DNA of 64,000 nt from the NCBI GenBank assembly GCA_001599595.1, contig BCHH01000004.1:69905-133904 (forward strand). The letters are read 5' to 3'. Numbering within the stretch: position 1 is the first letter of the stretch; each line of letters begins with the position of its first letter. The translations under genes were made by a program, and so were the position numbers. This document shows, in pieces, positions 1 to 10,802 of this stretch. The notes beneath the pieces are model-generated. The model made no database searches. It was not told where the DNA came from and saw nothing but the letters and a program-made list of their open reading frames with translations. The stretch comes from Beverwykella pulmonaria. Its lineage: Eukaryota; Ascomycota; Dothideomycetes; Pleosporales; Melanommataceae.

Positions 1-141
1 GGAGAATCAAAGGATCCTAGAGATCCCGCCAAGGAAGAGGAAACTTGGGAGAATTGAAGGATCCTAGAGATCCCACCAAGGAAGGGGAAACTCGGGAGAA
101 TCAAAGGATCCCAGAGATCCCGCCAAGATAGGAGAATAGGG
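1..141. repeat. 47-bp tandem repeat, about three units
   Basis: Units start at 1, 48 and 95, exactly 47 bp apart. Each begins GGAGAAT and contains GGATCC(T/C)(A)AGAGATCCC and a C(G/A)CCAAG core. The third unit decays after about 40 bases, with further ggagaat-like fragments to about 175. The repeat sits inside the LTR, upstream of its TATA-like box, where LTR promoters often carry repeated enhancer-like units. Confidence 0.8.
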
Positions 142-445
142 AGAATGGGAATCTCCTAGGTCTCCCGCCAAGATGGGAGACTCAGGATTCTATGTTTAAA
201 AGAGGAAATATATAAGGAGGACAGTTTCCTATGTTATGTTTGCTCTTTGTAGTCAACTCAAATAACTTCACTCGTCTCTTACCTAGATTGATACAGCAAG
301 TTAGTTAGTCAATTTATTGATTGGATTTACCACCCCTCTGTCTTATATCATCGTCTTCGAACCTCACAGAATAATCCTACGACACCTACGCTTACGCACC
401 GCCTTAGTACGGACCGGACCCAGTAAGTGTTCACCTCGTATAACA
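1..445. mobile_element. Right-hand part of an LTR, nested in a copia element
   Basis: The first 445 bases look like the 3' part of a long terminal repeat. It has a TATA-like stretch (tatataagg near 209-217) and ends TATAACA at 445, matching the TG..CA rule for LTR ends. Directly beyond 445 begins antisense gag sequence of a copia element, so this repeat landed inside that gag. AGCTA at 446-450 would be one copy of the target duplication; the other lies outside the window. I cannot tell whether this is a solo LTR or the end of a full element. Confidence 0.55.
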
Positions 446-1046
446 AGCTAATTGTATACAGCGTCTTTGTCTTAGATATGGTAGATGAGATCCTGATGAA
501 TTGTTTTAGCAATGTGGGATCTAACTTGTCCTAACTTATCTTTCAATTACTAATACTCTTTGATATCTTTGTAATATGCGCTTATATCCTGACTGTATAG
601 CGTGAGCTCTCCCTGCGTAGGTTGGATAGTAGCAGTTCTAGCAGCATTAGGAACGGCAGTTGGACGAGGAGGTTTCTTAGGCTTGTTGAGAGGACGATAG
701 GGTTGTTTGGGGTTGAGATAATCCCATACATCTCCTAATTGAGCGACTCGCTTGACCACAAAGATCTAGTGCTCCCAGTTGGATTTTCCTTAAAGAATAG
801 GTTTGGTGGAAGACATATTGACGACGAGGTTGATAAGTGGGATCAAATAATAAACAACGGTGATAGTTAAACGATATTTGATGGTGCGGTTAGGCACGAA
901 CCGGGCTTATAACTGTAAGCTGGAGGGCGGAGGAAAAGGTGTCAAGATGTGTATTGTATGTGATGTATGTACAGCTGATATATATATGTGACGGACTGAT
1001 TAGTCAGTGGCATATCCACGTGACATTATGGTGTCCTCGGCTTACA
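446..1046 (-). mobile_element. 5' end of a reverse-oriented Ty1/copia element (LTR + gag)
   Basis: On the minus strand this reads LTR (1046 to 914, 133 bp, TGTAAGCC..GCTTACA), then a primer-binding site, then the start of gag, running leftwards to 446. The gag portion (about 815-446) parallels the gag of the full copy at 4031-9478, sharing VVKRVAQ, NPKQPYRPLNKP and TQGELTLYSQDISAYYKDIKEY-like stretches. It is cut by the nested LTR ending at 445. The LTR is 2 bp longer than the other copies because of an extra TG in the TATATA tract. Its primer-binding site has one C-to-T change against the full copy. In-frame stops show it is dead. Confidence 0.85.
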
Positions 1047-1810
1047 GTATGCAATACATAGCTTACCCCACCCTCGACCAAATCGGCTGGATGAATTTCG
1101 TAGTCCAAAGTCATGGTCCCTCTCAAATTGTGGATGAAGTGGAACAATACCGAGCGGATACGATGATAAGATGGAAACACAGGTGTATTATTTGGTATGG
1201 TAACCTCAAAGCTGCCTACACGATCCTTTTTGGATCCTGCTAAATTGTGATGGAAGAGAAGTGAAAAATCGCGAGACGGTTCACGCTTTTAAAACAGATA
1301 TATGTATGTCGACCGACTGAACGCGTTGACTTCTCGGTGAAGAAATAGGATTCATTTATTTGGCGTAACCGAGCACTTATCATAGTAGAAATCCCTCATG
1401 TTGGTAGCTATTCTCTCTTTATCATTATATCCATTGCAACTCGAACTACTCCATTGGACATAAGTATGGGCTGGTCGCCTCGTCCATAGCAAGTTGCGAT
1501 TGGCTCGCTACGTCAATTATCTGACAGGGCGTCCTTTCGTAAGAAGCTGAGATGAGATATTCTTCAAGCCTGCGGAAACCTACCACCAAATACTACTCAC
1601 AAATATTCCCTGCGTTTGTAGCGCGTTTATCTCACCCCGAATGTCGCTCTGAGGGCCGCGTTGCGGCGACCAACCTGGGGAAAGCGTACGGTGATCTCGA
1701 TTAATCGAAGTGACATTTTCAAATGCCTTACGTCCCTTTTCTCTCCCTGTAATTTTTCTTCCCCACGATCTAGTTGTAAGGCTAGGCTGGACATCACCTT
1801 ATTCTCCATC
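1047..1810. other. Intergenic, no gene recognised
   Basis: This is AT-leaning sequence between the reverse copia LTR and the start of the broken MFS gene. GTATG at 1047-1051 should be one target-site copy for that LTR element. A 78-codon frame at 1007-1243 begins inside the LTR and resembles nothing I know. Confidence 0.5.
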
Positions 1811-2889
1811 ATGCAAGAGTCTCAAGTCTCGTCGACAATCAGAACAAACAGTTTCGGGGACAACATGGAATATGAGGCAATTGAAGTAGACAAGATGGCT
1901 GGATCCATGGCCGATGGCTCTTCTTACAGTGGTGAATATCTTCAGGGCCGGAGGCGCCATCTGGTATCGCTTGAGTCAGTGACATCTCCCGGACATGTTT
2001 GGTTTACTAACTCATCTCTCTCGTCATAGTTGCTCTATATGTATGTTCCTCGTTAACGTTGAGGTCTCCATAGTCGGTACCCCTTTAGTACCCATAGTTG
2101 AAGATCTTGGTGGTGTCGAGCGTATGGGATGGGTTATAACGGGCTATCTCATCACATATACGGGTTAGTAACTGCGTTTCTGCAGAGGGCATGGAGAGTT
2201 GATTAACATTTGATTAAGCAACTATCATCATATGGGCGAAGCTTAGCAACATATTCGGTCGAAAATATACGATGGTGTTTAGTCTCCTAATATTCACGGC
2301 ATTTTCTGGTGCTTGTGGGGCTTCGCAAAACATGACCCAACTGTGTGTATCAGCCAGTTATCAATTTGATGGCAATCTTCGGCTAATCTTTCGCAGAATC
2401 GTTAGTCGTGTCTTTCAAGGGATTGGGGCCGCAGGGTGCTGGCCCATTGGTTTGACCATGGGCTACGAACTGGTCCCACGAGAGTTATACCCCGTTCAAG
2501 GAACGATCTATACTGGCGCAGGTGCCCTCGGATCTCTCACTGGGCCCTTAATCGGAGGGGGCACCAGTCAGCATTGGCAGTGGCGATGGTCATTCCTTCT
2601 TAAGTAAGGTGCTATTGTTCTCCATACTGAACAATAACTAATTGAGATGACAGCGTTCCTGTTGGAGTTACAACAGCATTGTTGCTTATTGCCGCGGTGC
2701 CCACACATTTTCCGCATCAGGGAGACCCGGAATACCAAGCCCCGACATGGTGGCAGAAGCTATCCGTACTTTCGCTGGCGCGTCTGGACACATCTGGATG
2801 CTTTCTGATCCTTGCTGCATGCATGACCATAGTTGTCGTACTCCTAGAAGGCGGCATCTCCATTGCTTGGAACTCAGGTGCTGCAATTG

Positions 2890-3530
2890 GTGCAGGCAGT
2901 TCACCTGATACTGGTTTTTGACCTCGGCGCATACTACAATCTAGGGTTAGCGCCGGCCGAATGTGGCGGCTTGGCACACTAAAAGCTTGGCGCGTAATTT
3001 TAAACGAACGCGTTTGACAATATCAACAACAACTTCAACAATGCCTTCCCGCTTGAACAACTTTGTAAGTCATTTTGAACATGTTCTGCGTATTTAAACT
3101 ACTAACTGTAAAGGGAGGCTGGTGCTTTGCGAACATGTTAGGAACATGTTTAGAACATATTGAGATTATGTCTAGGATTAGTTACAAATTTAGTTCCTTC
3201 TCTGTCTACATCCTCATCTAGTTCTTCTTCAGACAAAAACATGTCCCCAAGAGAGAAGATTAAGTCAATTTCATACTCCTCTTTGTTGTTGTAAATATGG
3301 TTGTATATAATTTGACCAGGTGGCGTTGTCATGTTGTGAACACGTTAAGAACCTGTTGGGGAAATGTACTGCAAGAATTTTTATTTTTTCTATTTCAAGG
3401 TAGGCTGTGCTTAGTTATATACCTGAACTGATACTGGAAATATTTTCACTTCCTAATTTAGTAAGGCGGCCTTGGCAGCAGGGGGCAGTATGTGCCGAGG
3501 TCAAAAACCAGTATCAGGTGAACTGCCTCC
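2890..3530. mobile_element. 641-bp non-autonomous DNA transposon with 42-bp terminal inverted repeats
   Basis: The left inverted repeat (2894-2935) and the right one (3487-3528) are reverse complements with one mismatch. The 11-bp word TGCTGCAATTG flanks the insert at 2879-2889 and 3531-3541; deleting the insert plus one copy restores the MFS reading frame. The exact element ends are uncertain by a few bases (GTGC on the left, CC on the right lie between the word and the repeats), so the superfamily is not settled; an 8-11 bp duplication would suit hAT- or Mutator-like elements. The interior has a short ATG start at 3040 (MPSRLNNF then a GTAAGT donor) and an antisense 60-codon acidic frame (3150-3332), perhaps scraps of a parent transposase. 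Confidence 0.8.
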
Positions 3531-3646
3531 TGCTGCAATTGCTCTGTTCGCTGTGTCTGGAACCTTATGGATAGCGTTCCTTACAAACAAGTGGTACTTC
3601 ACCACACGAAACCGCACCCTAGAGCCTATTTTTCCTTGGAAGTTTT

Positions 3647-3777
3647 TGTAAGCTGGAGCGTGGAGGAAGAGGTGTCAAGATGTGTATTGTATGTGATGTA
3701 TGTACAGCTGATATATATATGACGGACTGATTAGTCAGTGGCATATCCACGTGACATTATGGTGTCCTCGGCTTACA
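3647..3777 (-). mobile_element. Solo copia LTR, reverse orientation
   Basis: 131 bp, TGTAAGCTGG..CTCGGCTTACA, differing by about three bases from the reverse complement of the LTRs at 4031 and 9348. It is flanked by the 5-bp duplication GTTTT (3642-3646 and 3778-3782). It lies within an exon of the MFS gene (PIFPWKF continuing to LYNKAWIGTLM). An intact 5-bp duplication with only one LTR is the usual product of LTR-LTR recombination. Confidence 0.9.
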
Positions 3778-4030
3778 GTTTTTATACAACAAGGCATGGA
3801 TAGGCACTTTGATGTGAGTTGGTGCAAGTCAGTCAAGAGGAGACTTCATAAGACTAACGCGTGTAGCTTCTCGTTCATGTCCGGTATCCCCTACAACATT
3901 CTCATCATCAACATTCCCCAACGGTTTCAGGACTTAGATGGATCATCCCCAATGGGTGCAGCAGTCCGTCTACTTCCCTTTAACCTTCTTATTGCTGCAA
4001 CCTGCGTACTTGTGAATGTCTTTCTGATAA

Positions 4031-4161
4031 TGTAAGCCGAGGACACCATAATGTCACGTGGATATGCCACTGACTAATCAGTCCGTCATATATATATCAG
4101 CTGTACATACATCACATACAATACACATTTTGACACCTCTTTCCCCACGCTCCAGCTTACA
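4031..4161 (+). repeat. 5' LTR of the copia element
   Basis: 131 bp, ends TGTAAGCC..GCTTACA. It contains a CACGTG box (4065-4070), a TATATATAT tract suited to an LTR promoter, and CAGCTGTACATACATCACATAC-type CA-rich sequence. By eye it is base-for-base identical to the 3' LTR. Confidence 0.95.
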
Positions 4162-4182
4162 GTTATGAGCCCGGTTCGTGCC
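4162..4182 (+). other. Primer-binding site complementary to the initiator tRNA-Met anticodon region
   Basis: Immediately after the LTR the sequence reads GTTATGAGCCCGG. Its complement CCGGGCTCATAAC matches the anticodon stem-loop of fungal initiator tRNA-Met (GGGCUCAUAAC, CAU anticodon) rather than a tRNA 3' end. Priming from an internal half-tRNA is the known mode of Drosophila copia and relatives. Confidence 0.7.
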
Positions 4183-4258
4183 TAACCGCACCATCAAATA
4201 TCGTTTGACTATCACCGTTGTTTATTATTTGATTCTACCTATCAACTCTGTCGTCAAT

Positions 4259-7200
4259 ATGTCTTCTACCAAACCCATTCTTCGAGGAAAATCCGACTGG
4301 GAGCACTGGATCTTTGTGGTCAAGCGAGTCGCTCAATCAGGAGGCGTATGGGAGTATCTCAACCCCAAACAACCCTATCGTCCTCTCAACAAGCCTGAGA
4401 AACCTCCTCGTCCAACTGCCGTTCCTAATGCTGCTGGAACTGCTTCTATCCAACCTACGCAGGGAGAGCTCACGCTATACAGTCAGGATATGAGCGCATA
4501 TTACAAAGATATCAAAGAGTATCAGCAATTGAAAGATAAGTTAGGACAAGTTGGATCCCACATTGCTAAAACAATTCATCAGGATCTCATCTACCATATC
4601 CAAGACAAAGACGCTGTATACAATCAGCTCAAGGCACTTCAAAAGCACTACTCACCTACAAGCCAGGATCAAAAATATCAGGTTCAACAAGCATACAAAA
4701 CAGCCAAGATCCTGCATGCCCGCCAAACAAATATCAAGGACTAGTGCAACGCCTTTCTCACTGCCTACAATCGCGCAAAACTCCTCAAGTTGCCACAAGC
4801 ACACGGCTTTCAACCTCACCACAATCTACTGCAAGCAATCAATCAGGTTAATCCAGGTTATTCCGCCAGTATCTCGCGCGAAATCTTTACCACCAAGAAA
4901 GCCTAGGATGCAAACCCCAACGCTCCAATACCAGAATCTGTTCAGTTATTAGCCATTGTCACCAAATACCTCCAATACCATCGTGCTACGCAATTAAAGA
5001 AAACCAATATCTATAGGGGAGCATTTAGAGCAAAGCTAAACAGTGAAGAATCTCCATACAACAAGAAAACAGCTAGGAACAGTGGTAATCCAGCCAAGCT
5101 GTGCCTGTGTGGTAATATACACCACTAGGGCCAATGTCCCTACATTATTACATCACTAAGACCAAGAGGATTTGTCAAAGACCCTAAAAAAGCCAAGAAA
5201 GTTGCTGATTATAAGGCCACAGACAAGAGAGGTATACTAAACAAGGTCCACAATAGGCAGCAGCAATACAAGAAGCGTTTCAACAAGCAGAATAGCAAGG
5301 GTAATAACAAGAAGGATGAATCTAATTTAATAGAGATTGACGCTAGAGACAACACAACGCAGCCACTAACAACACCACATGCATTTGCAGTATTTTCTTC
5401 AGCATTCAGCCCTCAATCGCATTAATCGCATCAATCGCATTAGTCACAGCAGTACCCACTCCTCCACTCATGGACCTTGGATCCAGCCACTAATATCCAC
5501 ATTTGCAACAACCCAGCCAAATTCTAATAGGTAGCACTAGCAGCTGACAACAATATTATCCTTGCCAGCAATGCCAAGATATCCATTCAAGCATAGGGAG
5601 AAGTAACAATACCCCTATCAACGCCAAGAGGCATCAAATCAACAACACTCAAGCGGGTAGCACTGATTCCGTCCTTCTTCACCAACCTTGTCTCACTATC
5701 ACGCCTTGCATTATTAAACGTCCACTTCAACTCTAGCCACAATACCCTGTATTAGCTAACAGGATCAACCCAGGAAGACATCGCGCACCTTACCTAATAT
5801 AGTAGTCACTAGCTTGTTGTACACCGCACTAAGGCAATAACACCTCAGCAGCCACCTTAGCCATTCACATATGCAACCACCAATCGTCAACCACAGTACT
5901 CCGCGCAGCCGCTTCAACCTTAGGCACTTACCAAGCCTCAACTGCATATCTTAATGGCACACGCAGGCAGTAATACAATTAACCATCTAGCCAACAACGT
6001 CATTAGTATTAAGCCACCTAAGGGATCTGCTCCTTATACCATTAACTACAAAGAATGTCTGCAAAATAAGGCCCACAAAATTATATCTCAACGCATTAGA
6101 CATAAGAGAGGTGCATCACGTCCATTCAAAACAGTCACTATCAACATCATCAAGCTTGATGCCCCAGGTTACAATGGTCATCAATATGTGTTCCATGGAT
6201 TCAACCTATTCACAAAGTTCAATTTCGTATATACAATGCCCCAACGCAATAAGGAAGCACTGCTTAATATCCTCATACAATTGGATCAGACCATTAAACG
6301 CAAATTCAATACCACTGTCAAATTTATAATCGCAGATAACAAGAGAGGATATAGTCTTAATAACAACTCAGTCCGTGCACATTGCGCAGCACATAGTATC
6401 AACTTTCAGATCAGAGCACCTCATACTAAGGAGCAAAACAGTTCTACAGAACACTCAGGAAGGAGTCTAATCAAACAATCGCGATCCATGAAAGGCACAT
6501 CAGACCTACCACCAGCACTCAGCCCTGAAATCTATGCAACAGCAGCATATATACTCAATCAGACGCCAACAAAAGCATTAGGCTAGAAGACTCCATTTAA
6601 GGTGGCATATAACAAGAAGCCTTCAATTGCTCACCTTCGTGTATATGGCTGTCGCGCATATGCACTCCATACACAGATACCCAGAGGCGACAAACTGACA
6701 CCACGTGCTTTGATCGGATACCTTGTCGGTTATGACTCTTCAAACATATACCAAGTATGGCTGCCGAAAGCCAGGAGCAGAGCACATCAAGGAAAGTTTA
6801 TCTGAACGCGAGATGTTACCTTCAAGGAAGATCTATTCTATGATCACCGCGACGATTCTGATATACTACTGCAAGGGCAAGAACTGGAGGATATCTCACA
6901 AACACTTCACATGCCACCACTTCGAAATCCAGAAGAATCGTCCGAATCAGAACACGAGCCTGATCAACCTACTGATCCTCATCAATCCAAACAACCTTCC
7001 TATCACTATCAATTCGATCACCTTATCGATCAGAATCGAATCAATCAGTCGAGTCAAAACAAATCACATGATCAGCCATCTCATCTACCGGCTCCTGATA
7101 GCTCGATATCACCGTCATTGAATATCTCTCCTGATTCGCACATGCTGACATCAAGCACACAGTCATCAACCACACGGTCATCAACCGTTCAGTCAACTAC

Positions 7201-9324
7201 CTCTGAAACAAGCGACGCTCGTCAACTACATGATGAAGAAATGGCCGCTACTTCTGCTTCTACCGCCACTTCCACCAGAAAACGCAAGCGACGAGACTCA
7301 ACCAACTCAAATGCAGCACGAAATCGCGAACTTATTAATAGCAACCTGCGACAATCTCATATCCTTCCGCAAGGATCCACCAGAACCAGGAAACCGTCGC
7401 AAAGGAATAGCAGCTTTTATATCACCAAGTACTGGTCAACCTTCGTCGCCGCCCTATTAAAAGGACCCAAAACACAATTTCATCAAAGCCAGCTGCCACC
7501 AGAGCCAATATCCTACAAGGAGGTGATGAAGCTCCCTTATCCACACAACTAAGGATTCTTAGCAGCCGCTCAACGCAAGATTAGCACAATCTAGCGCAAA
7601 GGGACATACACGAAGATAGCATGGAAAGACTTCAATGCCAATAATCACAAAGTTCTCCCAATAATGTAGAGATTCACACACAAGCTTAACAGTAAAGGAT
7701 ATCTCACTAATTACAAAGCCAGAATCTGTGTGCGTGGCGACCTTTAGACTACTGCTAAAGACACATATACAGCCACATTAGCCATTTAAACCTTCCAAGC
7801 CGTGATGGCTATCACAGCTCACTTCAATCTAGAGATAAGACACTACAACACTGTCAACGCATTTACCAACGCTCAATTAGAAACGCCTGTCTATTGCCAC
7901 GCACCAGACAGCTTCTCTGACCCTAACCACCTATAGGAGCTGCACCGTGCACTATATAGCCTCAAGATATTACCACTGCTATAGTACAAGGACCTCACCA
8001 AGTCGCTCAAGGAACTAGGACTTAAAGAAGTCAAAGAAGCTCCGTGCCTGTGGATAAACAACAAGCTACTAGTATTTTTCTATATAGATGATATCGTCGT
8101 CCTTATCAAACTAGGTCATACAAAAGTAATTAAACAGTTTGAACAAAAGCTCCTGCAGCAATATAAGATTAGATGTCTAGGAAAACTAACTACCTTCTGT
8201 AGAATTTAAATTTAACGCAACTAAGAAGCAGGAAAGATATGGCTATCACAAGGTGCTTATATTAACAAACTAGTGCTTAAATTCCCCCCACCAAAGCCCA
8301 TCAAAGCTACAACACCACTACCACTTAAGGAACTGCTTCCATCACTAAAACAGACAGAGAATAAAGCCAATATCACTCACTACAGTTAGCTAGTTGGATT
8401 AATCAGACACGCAGCAGAAGTTACTTAGCCCAATATTACAAAAGCATATTCTAAGCTTGCCAAATTCTTGATCAATCCATCACAACAACATATTAACGCC
8501 GCATATCACGTAATCACATACCTTGGTTAGACACGTAATTAGTCACTGTGCTATAATGCATTAGTATCAACCAACTCAGCCTATATTGCCAACCGCGAAG
8601 AACCTAACTTCTTTAGAGCCTCAGACGCATTATATGCTGATGACAAAGCCACGCAAAAAAGCTCACAAGGTTATATCTTCTTCCTATTTGGCGGTCCTAT
8701 CAACTAGAAAGCAACGCTGCAGCGCTGTGTCACCAAATCAACCACTGAATCTGAACTAATCGCTGCATCATCAGCCAGCACTAAATTAATATAGTGGTGG
8801 AGACTATTCAAATCAATCAGATTTGAGCTTGACAATAAGCAACTGCTATACTGCAACAATCAACAGACAATTCAATTGCTAAAAGAAGCTTCTCCGCGTC
8901 TTAAAACCAAACTACAGCACGTTGATATCCATTATCACTGGCTTTGTCAAGAGGTTCAAAACAATCAAATCAATCTCGCATATATACAGACCAATAGTCA
9001 ACCAGCTAACAGTCTTACAAAGCTGTTGCCAAGACAAAGGCATGAACACTAGGTATCCCTTTTGCATTTCAAGGATTTCCCATTATAATTATTTTGTGTA
9101 TCTCTTTATCTTGTATTCTTCTTCTGTACATTGCTGTCAATTCTTGTAAACGGCTATTTCAAACCTCCAACCTCCATACAGAACACACGAAGCACAAAAA
9201 TGATCGCCCCATCAGGAACTGCACCAGCAGTGGTTGACAGGCCTGTATTACAGCAGGACAGACCCACAAATATGCAGCTCTGCCTGAGAAAGGTAGAGGA
9301 TGGCCTTCGATCGCTCCAGCTTTA
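4259..9324 (+). pseudogene. Degenerate copia gag-pol reading frame
   Basis: The likely gag start is the ATG at 4259 (MSSTKPIL), in the same frame as an upstream ATG at 4178. A zinc knuckle (CLCGN..H..G..C) lies near 5100-5150, the integrase core near 6120-6590 (IIADN and STEHSGR regions), and reverse transcriptase near 7650-8200 with FFYIDDIVVL carrying the YxDD box. RNase H lies near 8600-8800 (SDALYADD, SSQGYIF, STTESELIAA). Stops are scattered throughout, nearly all TAG or TAA replacing TGG, CAG or CAA. These are C-to-T changes in CpA context on one strand or the other, the RIP signature. Some frameshifts are also present. None of the domains is expressed as an intact protein. Confidence 0.85.
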
Positions 9325-9347
9325 AAAGTTCAAAACTGAGGGGGGTG

Positions 9348-9478
9348 TGTAAGCCGAGGACACCATAATGTCACGTGGATATGCCACTGACTAATCAGTC
9401 CGTCATATATATATCAGCTGTACATACATCACATACAATACACATTTTGACACCTCTTTCCCCACGCTCCAGCTTACA
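9348..9478 (+). repeat. 3' LTR of the copia element
   Basis: 131 bp, preceded by the polypurine-like run ctgaggggggtg and followed by the target copy GATAA. Identical to the 5' LTR on reading both in full. Confidence 0.95.
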
Positions 9479-10048
9479 GATAAAGTCAGGAGTACCCTGC
9501 GTATGATCTTTACTTTTGGGCTCAATAGCGTGGTTCTCTGTCCTTCCACAGGACGGTACACTGCCTTCCACTATCTATGGCTGTCAGATGATCGCTGGGG
9601 TGGGGATCGGCTGCATTTTGGGAATCACATTGCTAATGCCACCATTGATTGTAGACAAGGAGGATTTAGGTACGTGAATTTAACTCGCCCCAAAGCAAGA
9701 CTCACTGACGCCACACAAACAGCCATCTCCAGCGGCGCCCTTATTCTATTCCGAGCCCTCGGTGAAGTATTTGGACTTTCTATCACTACAACAACCTTCA
9801 ACAATTATCTGAAGGAGCATCTATTTGATGCCTTTGGCAACATATCCATGGCGGCATTACTTACAGCAGTGAAGCAAGCGAAGAAATTTCCTGTTGCTCA
9901 GCAGCTCCAAGTCCGCGCCGTTCTTTCGGAAGCTTACAGCCTGCAATCTAAGATTCTTCTAGGATTTGCATCTATGCAGGTGTTGGTGGTAGCTTTGGTG
10001 TATCGGAGGGGTAATCAAATTAAGGTCGTGCCAGACGCAAAATTGTAG

Positions 10049-10361
10049 ACGCTAAGATTTGGGTAGTCGCCATTGGCCTTTGTAATAGCATTTTGGCGTA
10101 GTCACTATTGAGGTTATAAATAAGGAACAAAAGGCGTACGAGTCAGTAACTGCACGCGTTCCGTGTTAATACAAATATATTTCAAAAGTTATTCGTTATT
10201 TTGCCCAAAGTGCGTGATTGTCTCGCAAAATACAACCCGATGCATCTGTCGTGCGAGAAACATAATCAATAAACACAGTAAACTCGCCCTGCTCCTAATA
10301 CTTCAAGATCGACCGAGCATTCAATGTTCAGTATTGGGCTCTAAGCCACATTAGTAATCAT
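10049..10361. other. Intergenic, nothing recognised
   Basis: Sequence between the broken MFS gene and the PAQR fragment. It has short frames only and no recognisable motif or RNA gene. Confidence 0.5.
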
Positions 10362-10802
10362 GTGCGGTGTCCGAAGAGTACTTACAGCGCAGAATCGAGA
10401 CGTCCCTTGTTCTCCTGGCCTCCATACATTGCACCCAACTATAACAGCGAGAAATCATCCACTATGTGCATGAAGACAGGCCACCCTCATGAAAACAGTT
10501 CCAACATCAGAAAGATTCTACTTTTAGATGAAACTCCCTTGTGGATGAAAGTGGATCCACATATTCGACGAGGCTATAGAGATGAACTCGGGAGCGCCAG
10601 GTCCTGCCTATCTTCTCTGTTCTACATTTATAACGAGTTTGTAAATGTCTGGTCCCATCTGCTTCCAGCATTTGTACATTTATTACTTCTTGCAAGAGAA
10701 GCCCAGCTTGCCTTAGGGAAAAAAGAGATCGAAACTTCACGGGCTGATACTGGGATGATGCAGCTTTACGTTGCATCTGTAGTATTTTGCTTGCTTTCTT
10801 CG
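10362..10802 (+). pseudogene. PAQR / haemolysin-III (adiponectin-receptor-like) 5' exon remnant
   Basis: About 147 codons with the hallmark entry of PAQR membrane proteins: a D-E-x-P-x-W-M segment (LLLDETPLWMK), HIRRGYRDELGSARSCLSS, then SLFYIYNEFVNVWSHLLPA leading into the first membrane helix. In this family fungal members bind zinc and regulate zinc or lipid metabolism through a seven-helix core. Here coding ends at a perfect donor (CTTCG|GTGAGT at 10802/10803), but no later exon with the remaining six helices or the HxxxH zinc residues is found before the next gene. The protein would therefore stop after helix 1-2. The upstream part (residues 1-45) is not conserved, so the true start may be a later ATG. 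Best read as a truncated relic. Confidence 0.6.

Larger units (their letters stand above)
4031..9478 (+). mobile_element. Complete Ty1/copia retrotransposon, coding region degenerate
   Basis: A 5,448-bp element with two identical 131-bp LTRs (4031-4161 and 9348-9478) beginning TG and ending CA. The 5-bp duplication GATAA sits at 4026-4030 and 9479-9483. A primer-binding site follows the 5' LTR and a G-rich polypurine tract precedes the 3' LTR (about 9335-9347). The order inside is gag with zinc knuckle, protease, integrase, reverse transcriptase, RNase H, which is the copia order. The frame is broken by many TAG/TAA codons where Trp or Gln is expected, so it makes no polyprotein. It interrupts an MFS gene. 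Identical LTRs point to recent insertion although the interior is ruined. Confidence 0.95.
1811..10048 (+). pseudogene. DHA2-type MFS drug:H+ antiporter, split by three mobile elements
   Basis: The pieces read as a fungal 14-TM MFS efflux pump. The gene opens at the ATG at 1811 with a polar N-terminus. The first membrane segment follows an intron (about 1977-2029), with YMCMFLVNVEVSIVGTPLV then MGWVITGYLITYTG. FGRKYTMVF and antiporter motif C (GALGSLTGPLIGG, about 2524-2562) come later. Further introns lie at about 2165-2249, 2343-2396 and 2606-2651. Coding is interrupted at 2889 (inverted-repeat element), 3646 (solo LTR) and 4030 (copia element); each flank resumes in frame once the insert and its target duplication are removed. 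The 3' part (9479-10048) carries GVGIGCILGIT and SSGALILFRALGEVFGLS. A TGA lies shortly after the copia insertion and a frame change near 9672. Dead as a transporter. Related pumps often export toxins or drugs; its substrate is unknown. Confidence 0.85.

Noticed and set aside
4162..4182. A real initiator tRNA gene at the TTATGAGCCC stretch
   Set aside because: Only the anticodon stem-loop part matches, on the opposite strand and directly abutting an LTR, which is how a primer-binding site looks.
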